From positions 1 through 35,324 of the forward strand of contig NZ_CALVBG010000009.1 of NCBI RefSeq assembly GCF_944325745.1: 35,324 bases of DNA. The letters run 5' to 3'. The position numbers and the translations under genes were made by a program. Shown here one piece after another: positions 1-6,278 of the stretch. The DNA comes from an uncultured Faecalicoccus sp. Its GTDB lineage: Bacteria > Bacillota_I > Bacilli_A > Erysipelotrichales > Erysipelotrichaceae. Numbering within the stretch: position 1 is the first letter of the stretch; each line of letters opens with the position of its first letter. Under the pieces are notes generated by a model. That model did not search any database and was not told the origin of the DNA. It saw only the letters and a list, made by a program, of their open reading frames with translations.

Positions 1-49
1 ATTACACCTTCCTTTTAAACTGTTTGTTAAAATATCGGTTAGAATCCAA

Positions 50-265
50 CTAGAACATTCCGTTATCTCCGAATCCAGTACCGAACATATTATTATCAAA
101 GAAATTATTTAAACTATCTTCAGCAAAGTTTGCAGCATTCTCAGCTTGATGCATTGCTTCATTTGAATAGTTCTCCGTTAGCCTGTTCAAAGACTCTAAT
201 TCATTTGTTTGCTGTTCTTGTTGTTCAACGTTTTGTTGAAGTAAACGATGTAAAAAATCAAACAT
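50..265 (-). CDS. Small hypothetical protein, 71 aa, Gln/Asn-rich
   Basis: I do not recognise this family. The start is supported by a perfect AAGGAGG ribosome site at 276-282, complementary strand, 10 nt before the ATG. Residues 1-45 are rich in Gln, Glu and Asn with heptad-like spacing and probably form an amphipathic helix or short coiled coil. The tail (about residues 50-71) is rich in Phe, Asn and Gly. There is no signal peptide, membrane segment or cysteine. At the window edge (about 1-14), the same strand shows another AAGGAAGG-type ribosome site, so a second gene probably follows it outside the window. A TGATATAAT extended -10 box lies at 286-294, but it is so close to the ribosome site that I cannot assign it with confidence. 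Real gene likely; function unknown. Confidence 0.65.
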   Translation of the reverse strand: MFDFLHRLLQQNVEQQEQQTNELESLNRLTENYSNEAMHQAENAANFAEDSLNNFFDNNMFGTGFGDNGMF

Positions 266-435
266 ATCAATATTTCCTCCTTATTATTATATCAACTTAA
301 AATAGTTTAAGCAGCGCGATTTCAATAGAATGATACATTTTCTAATCCTACCTTTTATATATTTTTTTGTGGTATAATACATTCGCATGAATCAGATGAA
401 AACTCCTCTTTATGGAGGTTGTTTGTGCCAAAAAA

Positions 436-458
436 TTGGTGACAGTTTTGGTGACAGT
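436..458 (+). repeat. 11-bp tandem direct repeat TTGGTGACAGT
   Basis: Two exact copies of TTGGTGACAGT are separated by a single T. A related TTGGGGACAG string occurs near 639-648. The repeats lie inside the unexplained interval between the two minus-strand orphan genes. Confidence 0.6.
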
Positions 459-585
459 AACTCAAAAACTAGGTACCATTTTATGGAAAATAACCGCAAT
501 TTTCATAAAGAATCCCCCACTTTCTATAAAAAATGGACTCATTTTAGGGGATGGAGAGGTTCTCTTCTTCTGCACCATAGAACAT

Positions 586-613
586 AAAAGCCGATAAAAT
601 TCGGCTTTTTTTG
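586..613 (+). terminator. Intrinsic terminator
   Basis: A 9-bp stem AAAAGCCGA / TCGGCTTTT with a six-base TAAAAT loop runs into a T-tract. The A-rich 5' arm could also make it work weakly on the opposite strand. No plus-strand gene ends directly before it, which is why a non-coding transcript is suspected upstream. Confidence 0.75.
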
Positions 614-648
614 TGTTTAAAAGTATTTAGTGTCAATTTTGGGGACAG

Positions 649-702
649 ATACAGGAATCCATTCAAAATTAAAAGGACTAACCCCTGTAGAATACAGGAA
701 TC
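649..702. repeat. Direct repeat ATACAGGAATC plus CCTGTA/TACAGG hairpin
   Basis: ATACAGGAATC occurs exactly at 649-659 and 692-702. The second copy is also the right arm of a perfect inverted repeat, CCTGTA-gaa-TACAGG, at 684-698. The remaining bases of the interval up to 779 show nothing else that I can identify. Confidence 0.55.
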
Positions 703-779
703 AATCCCTTCAAATTTAGAATAGATAAGTGTCCAAATAATTGGGTTCACTTCATTGATGCCGAGGTATGTTTTTTTCT

Positions 780-1103
780 TTATTCAATATAACGAGGTGT
801 GATGATCATGGTGTAAGCCAAAATCAAAGCCAAGGTATCAAAGAGAGCTCCCAACAAAGAAATCAAGATCCACGGAGAATGTTGGTCAGATAAAATGGGA
901 AGTCCAATCAGAATGAAAACTCCTCCATAAATGATCCAACACTTTCCTAAAGCACGATTATATCCTTTGATATCTTTGACTTTAGGCGCTTTATCATTGG
1001 CCCAAAATCCCATTGGTTTTTTCTGCCGTATACAAAAGATGCCTGTTCCTATAAAGAAAACTCCGCAAAGGCACCATATACAAAACGCAATCTTCAATGC
1101 CAT
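780..1103 (-). CDS. Small three-helix membrane protein, 107 aa
   Basis: The predicted product has three hydrophobic segments, at about residues 4-25, 57-75 and 80-100. A polar cytoplasmic-type loop carries a KVKDIKGYNRALGK stretch between the first two. That loop resembles a family of uncharacterised small membrane proteins common in gut Firmicutes, recalled from general knowledge. A GAGGAAAT ribosome site lies just before the ATG. It is divergent from the broken regulator copy at 1129-1283. No function can be assigned. Confidence 0.65.
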   Translation of the reverse strand: MALKIAFCIWCLCGVFFIGTGIFCIRQKKPMGFWANDKAPKVKDIKGYNRALGKCWIIYGGVFILIGLPILSDQHSPWILISLLGALFDTLALILAYTMIITPRYIE

Positions 1104-1128
1104 ACTATTTCCTCGATTCCATTTTACG

Positions 1129-1283
1129 GCTTTGTATTAGAATTTCAATTTATTTTTATAGGGAAACATAGGGTGACTCTGGATCAAGCAAAACAATGCC
1201 AGGAGCGCACACAAAAGACTCGACACACACTTAACGAACTGTTGGTCGGGCTTTTTAACTAGATCTTGTATATTGAAGCGAAT
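1129..1283 (+). pseudogene. Truncated duplicate of the fabT-like regulator 5' end
   Basis: This stretch matches 2643-2808, the promoter and first ~40 codons of the downstream MarR/FabT-like gene, at roughly 85-90% by eye. The reading frame begins at GTG 1173 in place of the ATG at 2700. It encodes VTLDQAKQCQERTQKTRH and onward, with one inserted codon, then hits TAG at 1260-1262 where the intact gene has TAT. Similarity stops near 1283, where an unrelated AT-rich stretch leads into the ATPase promoter. An 11-12 base block just before the start codon is missing, and the -35-like TTGACT of the intact copy has decayed. It may be dead DNA or a 29-residue peptide; the former is more likely. Confidence 0.8.
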
Positions 1284-1342
1284 AAAAGTAAAAGTTTCTA
1301 ATATTGATTGAAAAAACTTTATAAATCTAAATACTTTTTAAC

Positions 1343-1371
1343 TTAAATATTAAAAACTTTTATACTATAAT
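1343..1371 (+). promoter_or_regulatory. Promoter of the AAA ATPase gene
   Basis: A perfect TATAAT lies at 1366-1371, 17 nt after a weak TTAAAT at 1343-1348, in a very AT-rich stretch. It is followed by an AAGGAGG ribosome site at 1381-1387. Confidence 0.55.
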
Positions 1372-1393
1372 GAAATCATGAAGGAGGACATTT

Positions 1394-2629
1394 ATGAACA
1401 AATTAATAAACAGGCCTCAATATTTGGAACAGCTAATCGGACACAAAGATGTTGATTTAGTGAAAATCGTGACGGGAATTCGTCGTTGTGGAAAAAGTTC
1501 GCTATTGGACCTTTTTCATCAATATTTATTGAAACAAGGCATCGATGAAAAGCATATCATTCATATGAATCTTGAATCTTTGAAGTATAGAAATTTAATA
1601 GACTACATAGCTCTTTATGAATATGTCTGTGAAAGAATCCCTGAAAAGGGAAAGATATATCTTATTTTTGACGAATTACAGAATGTGGAACATTGGGAAA
1701 AGGCAATCGAGTCTTTTCGTCTGGATTTTGATGTTGATATCTATATCACTGGTTCAAATGCCTATTTACTTTCTACAGAATTTTCAACGCTTTTGTCAGG
1801 AAGGTATGTCGAGATTCGAATGCTTCCATTGTCCTTTGTAGAATTTCTGAATTTCAATACCTGGGAAGAAGCTACATCTATCGATGAAAAATTCCAGAAA
1901 TATATGCAATTTGGCGGAATGCCTATATTAAGTGAATATAACTTTAATGAAGCCCGTTGCAATCAGGCTTTAGAAGGGATCTATTCTACAGTCATATTAC
2001 GAGATATCTTGCAAAGAAATAATAAGATTGACCAAAATACACTGCATCGAATTGCAATGTTTCTTTGCTCGAATATCGGAAGCGTAACCTCACCCAACAA
2101 CGTCGGAAATGTTTTATCAAGTGATAGGGCTATAAAAGATGATAAAAAACAACATCTGGCAAGAAATACCGTGGAAAAATATATTTCTTTACTTAAAAAT
2201 GCCTTTTTATTTTTCTCTGTAAGCCGTTATGATATAAAAGGAAAACAACTTCTAAAGACATTGGAAAAAGATTATATTGTTGACCTTGGATTCCGCAATA
2301 TGTTGCTGGGGTATCGTGATGTGGACAGAGGACATTTGTTAGAAAATGTTGTATTCTTGGAATTGATCCGCAGAGACTATCATGTATATATAGGAAAGGT
2401 GGATTCGACGGAAGTCGATTTCATTGCCGAAAAACCAAATGAAAAGATATATATACAGGTGACTGAATCCATGAACTCTGAAGAGGTGCGAAATCGAGAA
2501 CTGCGTCCATTGAAAGCAATCAATGATAATTATGAAAAGATAGTTTTGTCCACAGATAGAAGTTTTGTAACTTCCGATGAAGGAATCAAAATATTAAATA
2601 TCATAGACTGGTTAATGGAAAAAGCTTAG
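1394..2629 (+). CDS. AAA_14/DUF4143-family ATPase
   Basis: This 411-aa protein has a P-loop GIRRCGKSS at residues 28-36 and a Walker B segment YLIFDELQNV near residue 90. A TGS sensor-like motif follows (ITGSNAYLLS, near 117). The order matches the AAA_14 ATPase domain followed by a C-terminal DUF4143 domain. The C-terminal third contains EVDFIAE and YIQVTE, the usual PD-(D/E)XK-like core of this family. Such proteins are widespread single-gene accessory ATPases of unclear role, often strain-variable. The start is set by AAGGAGG six bases before the ATG. The gene has its own promoter, is AT-rich compared with the fatty acid genes, and is flanked by two copies of the fabT 5' region, all pointing to acquisition by insertion. 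Family assignment is firm; function is open. Confidence 0.85.
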   Translation: MNKLINRPQYLEQLIGHKDVDLVKIVTGIRRCGKSSLLDLFHQYLLKQGIDEKHIIHMNLESLKYRNLIDYIALYEYVCERIPEKGKIYLIFDELQNVEHWEKAIESFRLDFDVDIYITGSNAYLLSTEFSTLLSGRYVEIRMLPLSFVEFLNFNTWEEATSIDEKFQKYMQFGGMPILSEYNFNEARCNQALEGIYSTVILRDILQRNNKIDQNTLHRIAMFLCSNIGSVTSPNNVGNVLSSDRAIKDDKKQHLARNTVEKYISLLKNAFLFFSVSRYDIKGKQLLKTLEKDYIVDLGFRNMLLGYRDVDRGHLLENVVFLELIRRDYHVYIGKVDSTEVDFIAEKPNEKIYIQVTESMNSEEVRNRELRPLKAINDNYEKIVLSTDRSFVTSDEGIKILNIIDWLMEKA

Positions 2630-2663
2630 ACAGTTCTTTTAAGGCTTTGTATAGGAATTTAAA

Positions 2664-2692
2664 TTGACTTTTATAGGGAAACAAGGTATTTT
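2664..2692 (+). promoter_or_regulatory. Promoter of fabT-like gene, leaderless geometry
   Basis: TTGACT at 2664-2669, a 17-nt spacer and TATTTT at 2687-2692 are followed by exactly seven bases and the ATG at 2700. There is no usable Shine-Dalgarno sequence: AAGG at 2683-2686 lies 13 nt from the ATG and inside the promoter. A palindrome GGTAT-TTTG-ATACC at 2685-2698 covers the -10 and contains a TTTGATA half-site like those in front of acpP, so autoregulation is possible. Confidence 0.55.
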
Positions 2693-2699
2693 GATACCG

Positions 2700-3191
2700 A
2701 TGACTTTGGATGAACAAAAACAACAGGAGCGCACACAAAAAACCCGACACACACTCAATGAACTGCTGGTCGGGCTTTTTAACTATATCTTGTATATTGA
2801 AGCGAACAACTTGAAACAAAAAGGCGTCGAATTATCGATCAACGAAGTGCATATTCTGGAGAGTATCGAACGAGCCAGCTCCAATACGATGAGTCATATG
2901 GCGCGTCGGCTGATGATCACTTCAGGTACTTTGACCACCAATATTTCTCGCCTGGAGAAAAAAGGCTATGTGGAACGATATCAAGATGAAAAGGATCGCC
3001 GCATTGTCCGTATTCGAAATACGCCCAAGGCTTTGGATGTCTTAAAGATCCATGATGAATTTCATAAGAATATGATCGATAAGGCAATCGGAGATCTGGG
3101 ATTGGATGAAAACGAAGTCTTGAACGAGGCGCTGGAAAATATCTTAGAATACTTTAGCGACGAGTATTCGGATCAGACAAAAGGAGCTTAA
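2700..3191 (+). CDS. fabT: MarR-family regulator, FabT-like fatty acid repressor
   Basis: The 163-aa protein has the MarR layout: an N-terminal helical dimerisation segment, then a winged helix at about residues 58-110. The recognition region is MSHMARRLMITSGTLTTNISRLEKKG (within residue limits shown in parts), and the wing is DEKDRRIVRI. FabT in streptococci and lactococci represses the fatty acid genes, with acyl-ACP as corepressor. Here the gene sits directly upstream of the acpP operon, and three palindromes with a TTTGA...TCAAA core lie at that promoter. I chose ATG 2700 over TTG 2664 because the latter is inside the -35 box and because the duplicate copy starts at the same codon. A strong terminator follows, so it is transcribed apart from acpP. 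The symbol is given by context and similarity of arrangement. Confidence 0.8.
   Translation: MTLDEQKQQERTQKTRHTLNELLVGLFNYILYIEANNLKQKGVELSINEVHILESIERASSNTMSHMARRLMITSGTLTTNISRLEKKGYVERYQDEKDRRIVRIRNTPKALDVLKIHDEFHKNMIDKAIGDLGLDENEVLNEALENILEYFSDEYSDQTKGA
2743..2780 (+). promoter_or_regulatory. Terminator-like hairpin inside the fabT coding region
   Basis: CCCGAC at 2743-2748 pairs with GTCGGG at 2769-2774 across a 20-nt loop and is followed by CTTTTT. This falls at codons 15-27 of the gene. The broken copy at 1129-1283 keeps a pairable version (CTCGAC/GTCGGG, one G-U pair) and the T-run. It may be coincidence of codon choice. Confidence 0.3.
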
Positions 3192-3192
3192 C

Positions 3193-3220
3193 ATTCTGCC
3201 GTTTTGGCAGAATTTTTTTT
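3193..3220 (+). terminator. Terminator after fabT
   Basis: ATTCTGCC / GGCAGAAT forms an 8-bp stem with a GTTTT loop, followed by eight T residues. It starts one base after the fabT stop codon and separates the regulator from the acpP operon. Confidence 0.9.
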
Positions 3221-3242
3221 ATGCATTGATAAAAAAATATAA

Positions 3243-3259
3243 ATTTTGACATTCAAACT
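3243..3259 (+). promoter_or_regulatory. FabT-type operator, site 1
   Basis: ATTTTGACATTCAAACT is an imperfect palindrome centred at 3251. It shares the TTTGA-Y-ATTCAAA core with sites 2 and 3. It also contains a perfect TTGACA (3246-3251) that could serve as the -35 of an upstream promoter with GATATT at 3269-3274. Confidence 0.75.
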
Positions 3260-3260
3260 A

Positions 3261-3289
3261 TTTACTTTGATATTCAAAATAACTATAAT
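3261..3289 (+). promoter_or_regulatory. Main promoter of the acpP operon
   Basis: TTTACT at 3261-3266, a 17-nt spacer and a perfect TATAAT at 3284-3289 place the start of transcription near 3296. Operator site 2 covers the -35 and half the spacer, and site 3 lies just after the start point. Confidence 0.75.
3264..3280 (+). promoter_or_regulatory. FabT-type operator, site 2
   Basis: ACTTTGATATTCAAAAT is centred at 3272, 21 bp (two helical turns) from site 1, and overlaps the -35 region. It is the best placed of the three to block RNA polymerase. Confidence 0.8.
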
Positions 3290-3302
3290 GGTCTCGTTAA
3301 TT

Positions 3303-3319
3303 ACTTTGACATTCAAAGT
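3303..3319 (+). promoter_or_regulatory. FabT-type operator, site 3
   Basis: ACTTTGACATTCAAAGT is a near-perfect palindrome centred at 3311. It lies between the predicted transcription start and the AGGGAGG ribosome site of acpP at 3321-3327. A repressor here could act as a roadblock. Confidence 0.8.
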
Positions 3320-3334
3320 AAGGGAGGAAAAATT

Positions 3335-3562
3335 ATGTTTGAAGAAATCAAAAAAGTATTAGTAGATGCGATCAATGTAGATGAAGAAGAAATTAAACCA
3401 GAGGCAAAGTTAAACGATGATTTAGGAATCGATTCTTTGGCAGCTGTTGAATTGGCCTTAGAATTGGAAAATGAATTTGATATCCGTATTGAAGATGAAG
3501 AACTGGCAAAATTGGAAACGGTTCAAGATGTCATGGATATCATTGCCGCGAAGACAAAATAG
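3335..3562 (+). CDS. acpP: Acyl carrier protein
   Basis: This 75-aa acidic protein carries the phosphopantetheine site GIDSLA with Ser34. The acidic helix II typical of ACP (ELALELENEFDI) follows. It carries all acyl intermediates of type II fatty acid synthesis in the cytoplasm and is activated by AcpS, encoded at the far end of the same operon. AGGGAGG lies seven bases before the ATG. It is the first gene of the operon, and 79 nt separate it from accB, unlike the overlapping genes further on. That arrangement fits a product needed in excess. Confidence 0.97.
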   Translation: MFEEIKKVLVDAINVDEEEIKPEAKLNDDLGIDSLAAVELALELENEFDIRIEDEELAKLETVQDVMDIIAAKTK

Positions 3563-3591
3563 ATAAACAGATATAAATTCAGAAACAACGT

Positions 3592-3619
3592 ATGAGCTGA
3601 GAGACCCTTGGCTCATTTT
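3592..3619 (+). promoter_or_regulatory. Hairpin between acpP and accB, possible partial terminator or processing site
   Basis: ATGAGC pairs with GCTCAT across 13 nt and is followed by TTTTC. The stem is short and the T-run weak, so full termination is unlikely. A leaky terminator or an mRNA-stabilising end for a short acpP transcript is possible. Confidence 0.4.
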
Positions 3620-3641
3620 CAATAAACAAGGAGCGATGGTT

Positions 3642-4058
3642 ATGGAAACAAAACAGATCAAAGAAATATTAGAGATCTTTGAAGCGAGCGGACTTTCTCA
3701 TATGGAACTTGAGGAAGGCAATCTGAAGATCAAAATGGAAAAACCGGTGGGAGAGATCGTGGTACAGCCGACCCCAAGACCTGTTGTTCAAGAAGAAGAG
3801 ATCAAAGAAGAACCGATGACGACCATCGATTCGCCATTAGTAGGAACGTTCTATCGGGCAAAGTCCCCGCAAGCCAAGCCGTATGTAGAACTTGGCGATC
3901 ATGTGCAGATCAACGATGTGATCTGTATGGTCGAAGCCATGAAAACAATGAATGAGATCCATTCGGACAAAGAAGGCATCGTAACGCAGATCCTGGTCGA
4001 AGATGGGGCCATGGTGGAATATGGTCAACCTTTGATCGTTTTAGGAGAGAAACAATGA
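3642..4058 (+). CDS. accB: Biotin carboxyl carrier protein of acetyl-CoA carboxylase
   Basis: The 138-aa protein has an N-terminal helical domain, a Pro/Glu-rich linker (about residues 40-60) and a biotinyl domain ending in VEAMKTMNEI, with the biotin-accepting Lys101. It carries CO2 as carboxybiotin from AccC to the AccDA transferase and must be charged by BirA, encoded at 14480-15238. I chose ATG 3642 because AAGGAG at 3628-3633 is eight bases away; the in-frame ATG at 3636 would leave only two. The biotin motif EAMKTM differs from the more usual EAMKMM/EAMKLM by a Thr after the lysine. Confidence 0.95.
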   Translation: METKQIKEILEIFEASGLSHMELEEGNLKIKMEKPVGEIVVQPTPRPVVQEEEIKEEPMTTIDSPLVGTFYRAKSPQAKPYVELGDHVQINDVICMVEAMKTMNEIHSDKEGIVTQILVEDGAMVEYGQPLIVLGEKQ

Positions 4059-5422
4059 TTCGTCGTCTTTTGATTGCCAATCGTTCCGAGATTGCCGTAC
4101 GGATCCTTCGGGCATGCAAGGAAATGGGCATCGAAAGCGTCGTGGCCTATTCACAAGCCGACGCAGATTCCTTAGCGGTGCAGCTGGCCGATGATTCGAT
4201 CTGTATCGGCCCTGCCAGTGCCAAAGACAGCTATCTGAATATGCATGCGATCTTGCAGGCGGCTTGTTCGGCCGGCTGTGATGCGATCCATCCGGGCTAT
4301 GGATTTTTAAGCGAGAACGCCAAGTTTGCGCGTTTGGTTCAAGAATGCGATCTGACATTCGTGGGGCCTTCTTTTGGCTTGATCGAATTGATGGGCGATA
4401 AAACCATGGCCAGAACCCGCATGAAAGAAGTCGGGGTTCCTGTTGTGGATGGCTGCGAAGATCCTTTGGTGACGGTACAACAGGCATTAGATCTGGCCGA
4501 TTCGATTGGATATCCGGTGATCATCAAGGCTCGTCATGGCGGAGGCGGACGCGGCATGCGAATCGTATGGCGGCCAGAGGAACTGGAAAGTGCTTATATC
4601 CAGGCTCGTCAGGAGGCGAAAGCCTGTTTTGACAACGATGAAGTATACATGGAGCGCTATATCCAGGATCCTAAACACGTGGAGGTCCAACTGTTGGCAG
4701 ACCATTATGGACATGTTGTTCATTTGTACGAAAGAGATTGTTCCTTTCAAAGAAAGAATCAAAAGATGATCGAAGAATCTCCATGTTCGATTCTGCCAGA
4801 AGAAACACGACAAAACTTGTTGAACGATGCCGTAAAAGCGGCCCGGGCGATTGGCTATGATTCCGTGGGGACCATGGAGTTTTTATTGGATCGTGAGGGA
4901 CACTATTACTTTATGGAGATGAATACTCGCATCCAAGTAGAACATCCGGTGACGGAAGCCGTGACGGGGATTGATTTGATCAAATGGCAGATCAAGATTG
5001 CTGCCGGTCAAAAACTGACCTTGAAACAAGAAGAGATCCCTTGCCGCGGAGTGGCGATGGAATGTCGGATCAATGCGGAAGATGTTTCGCGCGATTTTGC
5101 CCCTACCCCGGGAAAGATCACCTTTATGCACTTGCCAGGCGGTCATGGCGTCCGTGTGGATACCGCCGTCTATTGCGGAAGCACGATCTCTCCTTATTAC
5201 GACTCGATGATCTTAAAGCTGATCGTCCAGGCTCCGACCCGGCTCGAATGCATCAAAAAGATGCGGGCCGCTTTAGAAGAGACGATCATTGACGGCGTGA
5301 AGACCAATATTGAATTTTTATATTTGACCCTTTATCAAAAAGAATTTATCGAAGGCATCCACGATATTGGATATGCCCCGATCTTATTAGAAAGGCTGAA
5401 GAAAAATGGACAGTTTATTTAA
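4055..5422 (+). CDS. accC: Biotin carboxylase subunit of acetyl-CoA carboxylase
   Basis: This 455-aa ATP-grasp enzyme carboxylates the biotin of AccB using ATP and bicarbonate. Visible features are the N-terminal RRLLIANRSEIAVRILRA, the glycine-rich ATP loop HGGGGRGMRIV and MEMNTRIQVEHPVTE with the metal and catalytic residues. HVEVQLLAD and a C-terminal lid domain are also present. The length is that of stand-alone biotin carboxylases. The start codon overlaps the accB stop (ATGA), with AGGAGAG just upstream, so the two are translationally coupled in the usual way for partners made in fixed ratio. Confidence 0.97.
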   Translation: MIRRLLIANRSEIAVRILRACKEMGIESVVAYSQADADSLAVQLADDSICIGPASAKDSYLNMHAILQAACSAGCDAIHPGYGFLSENAKFARLVQECDLTFVGPSFGLIELMGDKTMARTRMKEVGVPVVDGCEDPLVTVQQALDLADSIGYPVIIKARHGGGGRGMRIVWRPEELESAYIQARQEAKACFDNDEVYMERYIQDPKHVEVQLLADHYGHVVHLYERDCSFQRKNQKMIEESPCSILPEETRQNLLNDAVKAARAIGYDSVGTMEFLLDREGHYYFMEMNTRIQVEHPVTEAVTGIDLIKWQIKIAAGQKLTLKQEEIPCRGVAMECRINAEDVSRDFAPTPGKITFMHLPGGHGVRVDTAVYCGSTISPYYDSMILKLIVQAPTRLECIKKMRAALEETIIDGVKTNIEFLYLTLYQKEFIEGIHDIGYAPILLERLKKNGQFI

Positions 5423-6278
5423 AGAAAGAAAAAAGCGTTTGGACATTTTTCATCAATGGCGAAAAAAACCAGCTCCCAAGCCGAAAGAAATGCCCGATCA
5501 CGTTTTTCAGACTTGTTCGCATTGTCATGCCTCGATCCCGATGATGGATCTGGTCAAAAACCAGTATGTTTGTCCGGAATGTCGGTATCCTTTTAAGATC
5601 TCAGCCAGAGAAAGGCTCCGTCAAATCACAGATGAAAAGACATTCAAAGAAATGGATGCTTCTATGATCAGTATCGATCCCGAAAATTTTCCGGGATACA
5701 AAGAAAAATTAGATCGTATGCAGAAAGCGACCGGGATGAAAGAAGCTGTGATCACCGGGACAGCCAAGATCATGGGCAACCCTTGTGTTTTGGCCGTTAT
5801 GGATTCCCATTTCTTTATGGGAAGCATGTCCGCTGCGGTCGGAGAAAAGATCACCCGCGCCATTGAAACGGCCACCAAAAAGAAACTTCCTATCGTGATT
5901 TTTTGTACCAGCGGGGGAGCCCGCATGCAGGAAGGGATCTTGTCCCTGGTGCAAATGGCGAAAACTTCGGCGGCCATTGCCCGCCATAAAGAAGCCGGAC
6001 TTCTGGTGATCACCGTTTTGACCCATCCGACCACCGGAGGGGTCAGTGCCAGCTTTGCGATGCTGGGAGATATTATTTTAAGCGAACCGTATGCCCTGAT
6101 CGGATTTGCGGGCAAACGCGTGATCGAAGATACGATCCATGAGAAATTGCCGGCCGATTTTCAAACAGCCGAGTTTGTCTTGGAGAAAGGATTTATCGAC
6201 CGCATTGTTTCTCGTTCAAAAATGCGGTCGACCTTAGGATGGCTTTTAGCTTTTCACACGAAAAGGAGTCTTTCATGA
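5406..6278 (+). CDS. accD: Acetyl-CoA carboxylase carboxyltransferase subunit beta
   Basis: The 290-aa protein begins with a four-cysteine zinc ribbon (C37, C40, C56, C59). The crotonase-like carboxyltransferase fold follows, with GSMSAAVGEKITRAIE, TSGGARMQEG and THPTTGGVSASFAMLGD. With AccA it forms the heterotetramer that transfers CO2 from carboxybiotin to acetyl-CoA. The gene overlaps accC by 17 nt. The basic N-terminal stretch KERKKRLDIFHQWRKK before the zinc ribbon is typical of Firmicute AccD. Confidence 0.96.
   Translation: MDSLFKERKKRLDIFHQWRKKPAPKPKEMPDHVFQTCSHCHASIPMMDLVKNQYVCPECRYPFKISARERLRQITDEKTFKEMDASMISIDPENFPGYKEKLDRMQKATGMKEAVITGTAKIMGNPCVLAVMDSHFFMGSMSAAVGEKITRAIETATKKKLPIVIFCTSGGARMQEGILSLVQMAKTSAAIARHKEAGLLVITVLTHPTTGGVSASFAMLGDIILSEPYALIGFAGKRVIEDTIHEKLPADFQTAEFVLEKGFIDRIVSRSKMRSTLGWLLAFHTKRSLS

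Larger units (their letters stand above)
373..613 (+). ncRNA. Candidate structured transcript (unassigned)
   Basis: This lies in the 266-779 interval, which has no convincing gene. A TGGTATAAT extended -10 box ends at 378 and an intrinsic terminator sits at 586-613, which would bound a transcript of about 225 nt. Between them are several hairpin-capable stretches: CTCC/GGAGG near 400-418, ATGGAAAAT/ATTTTCAT near 483-508, and AGAG/CTCT near 555-565. There is also an 11-bp tandem repeat, TTGGTGACAGT, at 436-446 and 448-458. Short reading frames of 60-66 codons exist in two frames but look non-coding. An alternative is the decayed 3' end of a mobile-element gene, because repeated VTVLVTV-like readings occur. 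No known RNA family was recognised. Confidence 0.25.
1129..2812 (+). repeat. Diverged ~160-bp direct repeats flanking the ATPase gene
   Basis: Copy 1 is 1129-1283 and copy 2 is about 2643-2812. Both begin with GGCTTTGTAT and share ATAGGGAAACA, CAGGAGCGCACACAAAA and TCTTGTATATTGAAGCGAA. The ATPase gene with its own promoter lies between them. This is what would remain after a homologous single-crossover integration or a tandem duplication followed by decay of one copy. Confidence 0.75.

Noticed and set aside
541-576. tRNA-like 3' end (GGTTC... GCACCA)
   Set aside because: The putative T-arm does not pair over five bases, and no anticodon or acceptor arm exists upstream.
3550-3640. Riboswitch between acpP and accB
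   Set aside because: Only one short hairpin is present, and no known aptamer core fits in 79 nt.
6239-6274. Upstream start for accA
   Set aside because: It lacks a ribosome site and lies within accD; ATG 6275 has AAAGGAG and the operon's ATGA pattern.
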